Shown here in pieces: positions 63,801-64,000 of a DNA stretch of 64,000 bases. Numbering within the stretch: position 1 is the first letter of the stretch; the number at the start of each line of letters is the position of its first letter. The notes under the pieces are model-generated. The model saw only the letters and a list, made by a program, of their open reading frames with translations. It was not told where the DNA came from and made no database searches. This stretch comes from Heterobasidion occidentale (taxonomy: Eukaryota; Basidiomycota; Agaricomycetes; Russulales; Bondarzewiaceae), in the NCBI GenBank assembly GCA_039111635.1, contig JBCAQO010000001.1, positions 3,410,001 through 3,474,000 of the forward strand, written 5' to 3'. The position numbers and the translations under genes are program-made.

Positions 63801-64000
63801 ACTGCAGTCTCGCTCATTCATATGATGGAGGAGGTGCAGAAGAGCAGGATCAACATCACGCGCCCTCAAGCTATTGACGTCTTCAAAGGTTCCGCAAAGA
63901 AAGAGTTCTTGGCCAAGAAACTGAACAGATTTGACTCTTATGGTGCTGGCAAGAATCTGCCATTAGCTCGCATTGAACGCATATTCGACCACTTGAGCAG
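60818..64000 (+). CDS. RecQ-family DNA helicase, cut off by the window end
   Basis: A 3'-5' ATP-dependent DNA helicase of the RecQ (BLM/SGS1) family. ATG 60818 (MSQPRNNLDTLQRRATSKTA) begins a Ser/Pro-rich N-terminal region; introns lead to TSLPAFSTPGFGRAKPTAL and acidic patches such as IIHLDDDKEEIQVVESDDEL. The helicase core follows: FRKNQLEAI (motif 0), PTGGGKSLCYQLPA (Walker A), ISPLIALMLDQ, DEAHLVSTWGRDFR (Walker B and aromatic loop), ALTASATPSV, GVIYCNGRDKCEKVA, FHAKMT, and, after introns, AFGMGINHA, YYQETGRAGRDGKPADC. The zinc-binding RQC part CRRVLLLKHFDEKFD and CSGTCDNC is present. Sequence continues past 64000, so the winged-helix and any HRDC domain are not seen. A BLM/SGS1-like assignment is probable. 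Confidence 0.9.

Overview
The window looks like nuclear DNA from a filamentous basidiomycete, most likely an Agaricomycete. Genes are dense, lie on both strands and are broken by many 48-100 bp introns with GT(A/G/C)-AG ends, and the recognisable proteins are eukaryotic housekeeping ones. There are no bacterial features, CRISPR arrays, rRNA or tRNA genes that I can see. Exon joins were made by eye. Joins given to the base were checked for reading phase; the others are approximate.

Layout. 0-4.6 kb (+): an oligopeptide transporter, followed by a long GTT microsatellite. 5.6-9.9 kb (+): a very GC-rich kinase-like gene whose catalytic residues are all replaced, so a pseudokinase. 9.9-12.9 kb: no gene seen, but a pentanucleotide repeat array. 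12.9-15.8 kb (+): a 920-residue protein of unknown function. 16.5-18.1 kb (-): a probable secreted single-pass membrane protein. 18.4-23.4 kb (-): Mediator MED9, a MYST histone acetyltransferase and ribosomal protein eL19. 24.8-26.7 kb (+): a HAL4/SAT4-type kinase. 28.9-30.6 kb (+): the ESCRT ATPase VPS4, followed by nested inverted repeats that resemble a MITE. 32.4-33.0 kb (+): a small acidic/tudor-like protein. 33.4-37.9 kb (+): CAND1.

From 38.8 kb the genes are tightly packed: VPS72 (-) diverges from a mitochondrial ribosomal protein (+); GET2 (-) diverges from VPS35 (+); BCP1 (-) diverges from proline dehydrogenase PUT1 (+); then MSH4 (+), NUP120/NUP160 (-), and a RecQ helicase (+) that runs off the right edge.

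These genes are mostly unrelated housekeeping functions: chromatin and transcription (MED9, MYST HAT, VPS72), endosomal sorting (VPS4, VPS35), tail-anchored protein insertion (GET2), cullin regulation (CAND1), nuclear pore (NUP120) and DNA repair or meiosis (MSH4, RecQ). I see no biosynthetic cluster or defence island. The most unusual items are the triple-mutant pseudokinase, the 8-nt micro-exon and GC-AG intron that split the MSH4 Walker A motif, the nested inverted-repeat element after VPS4, and a set of single-base frame breaks in otherwise conserved genes, which look more like sequence errors than gene decay.
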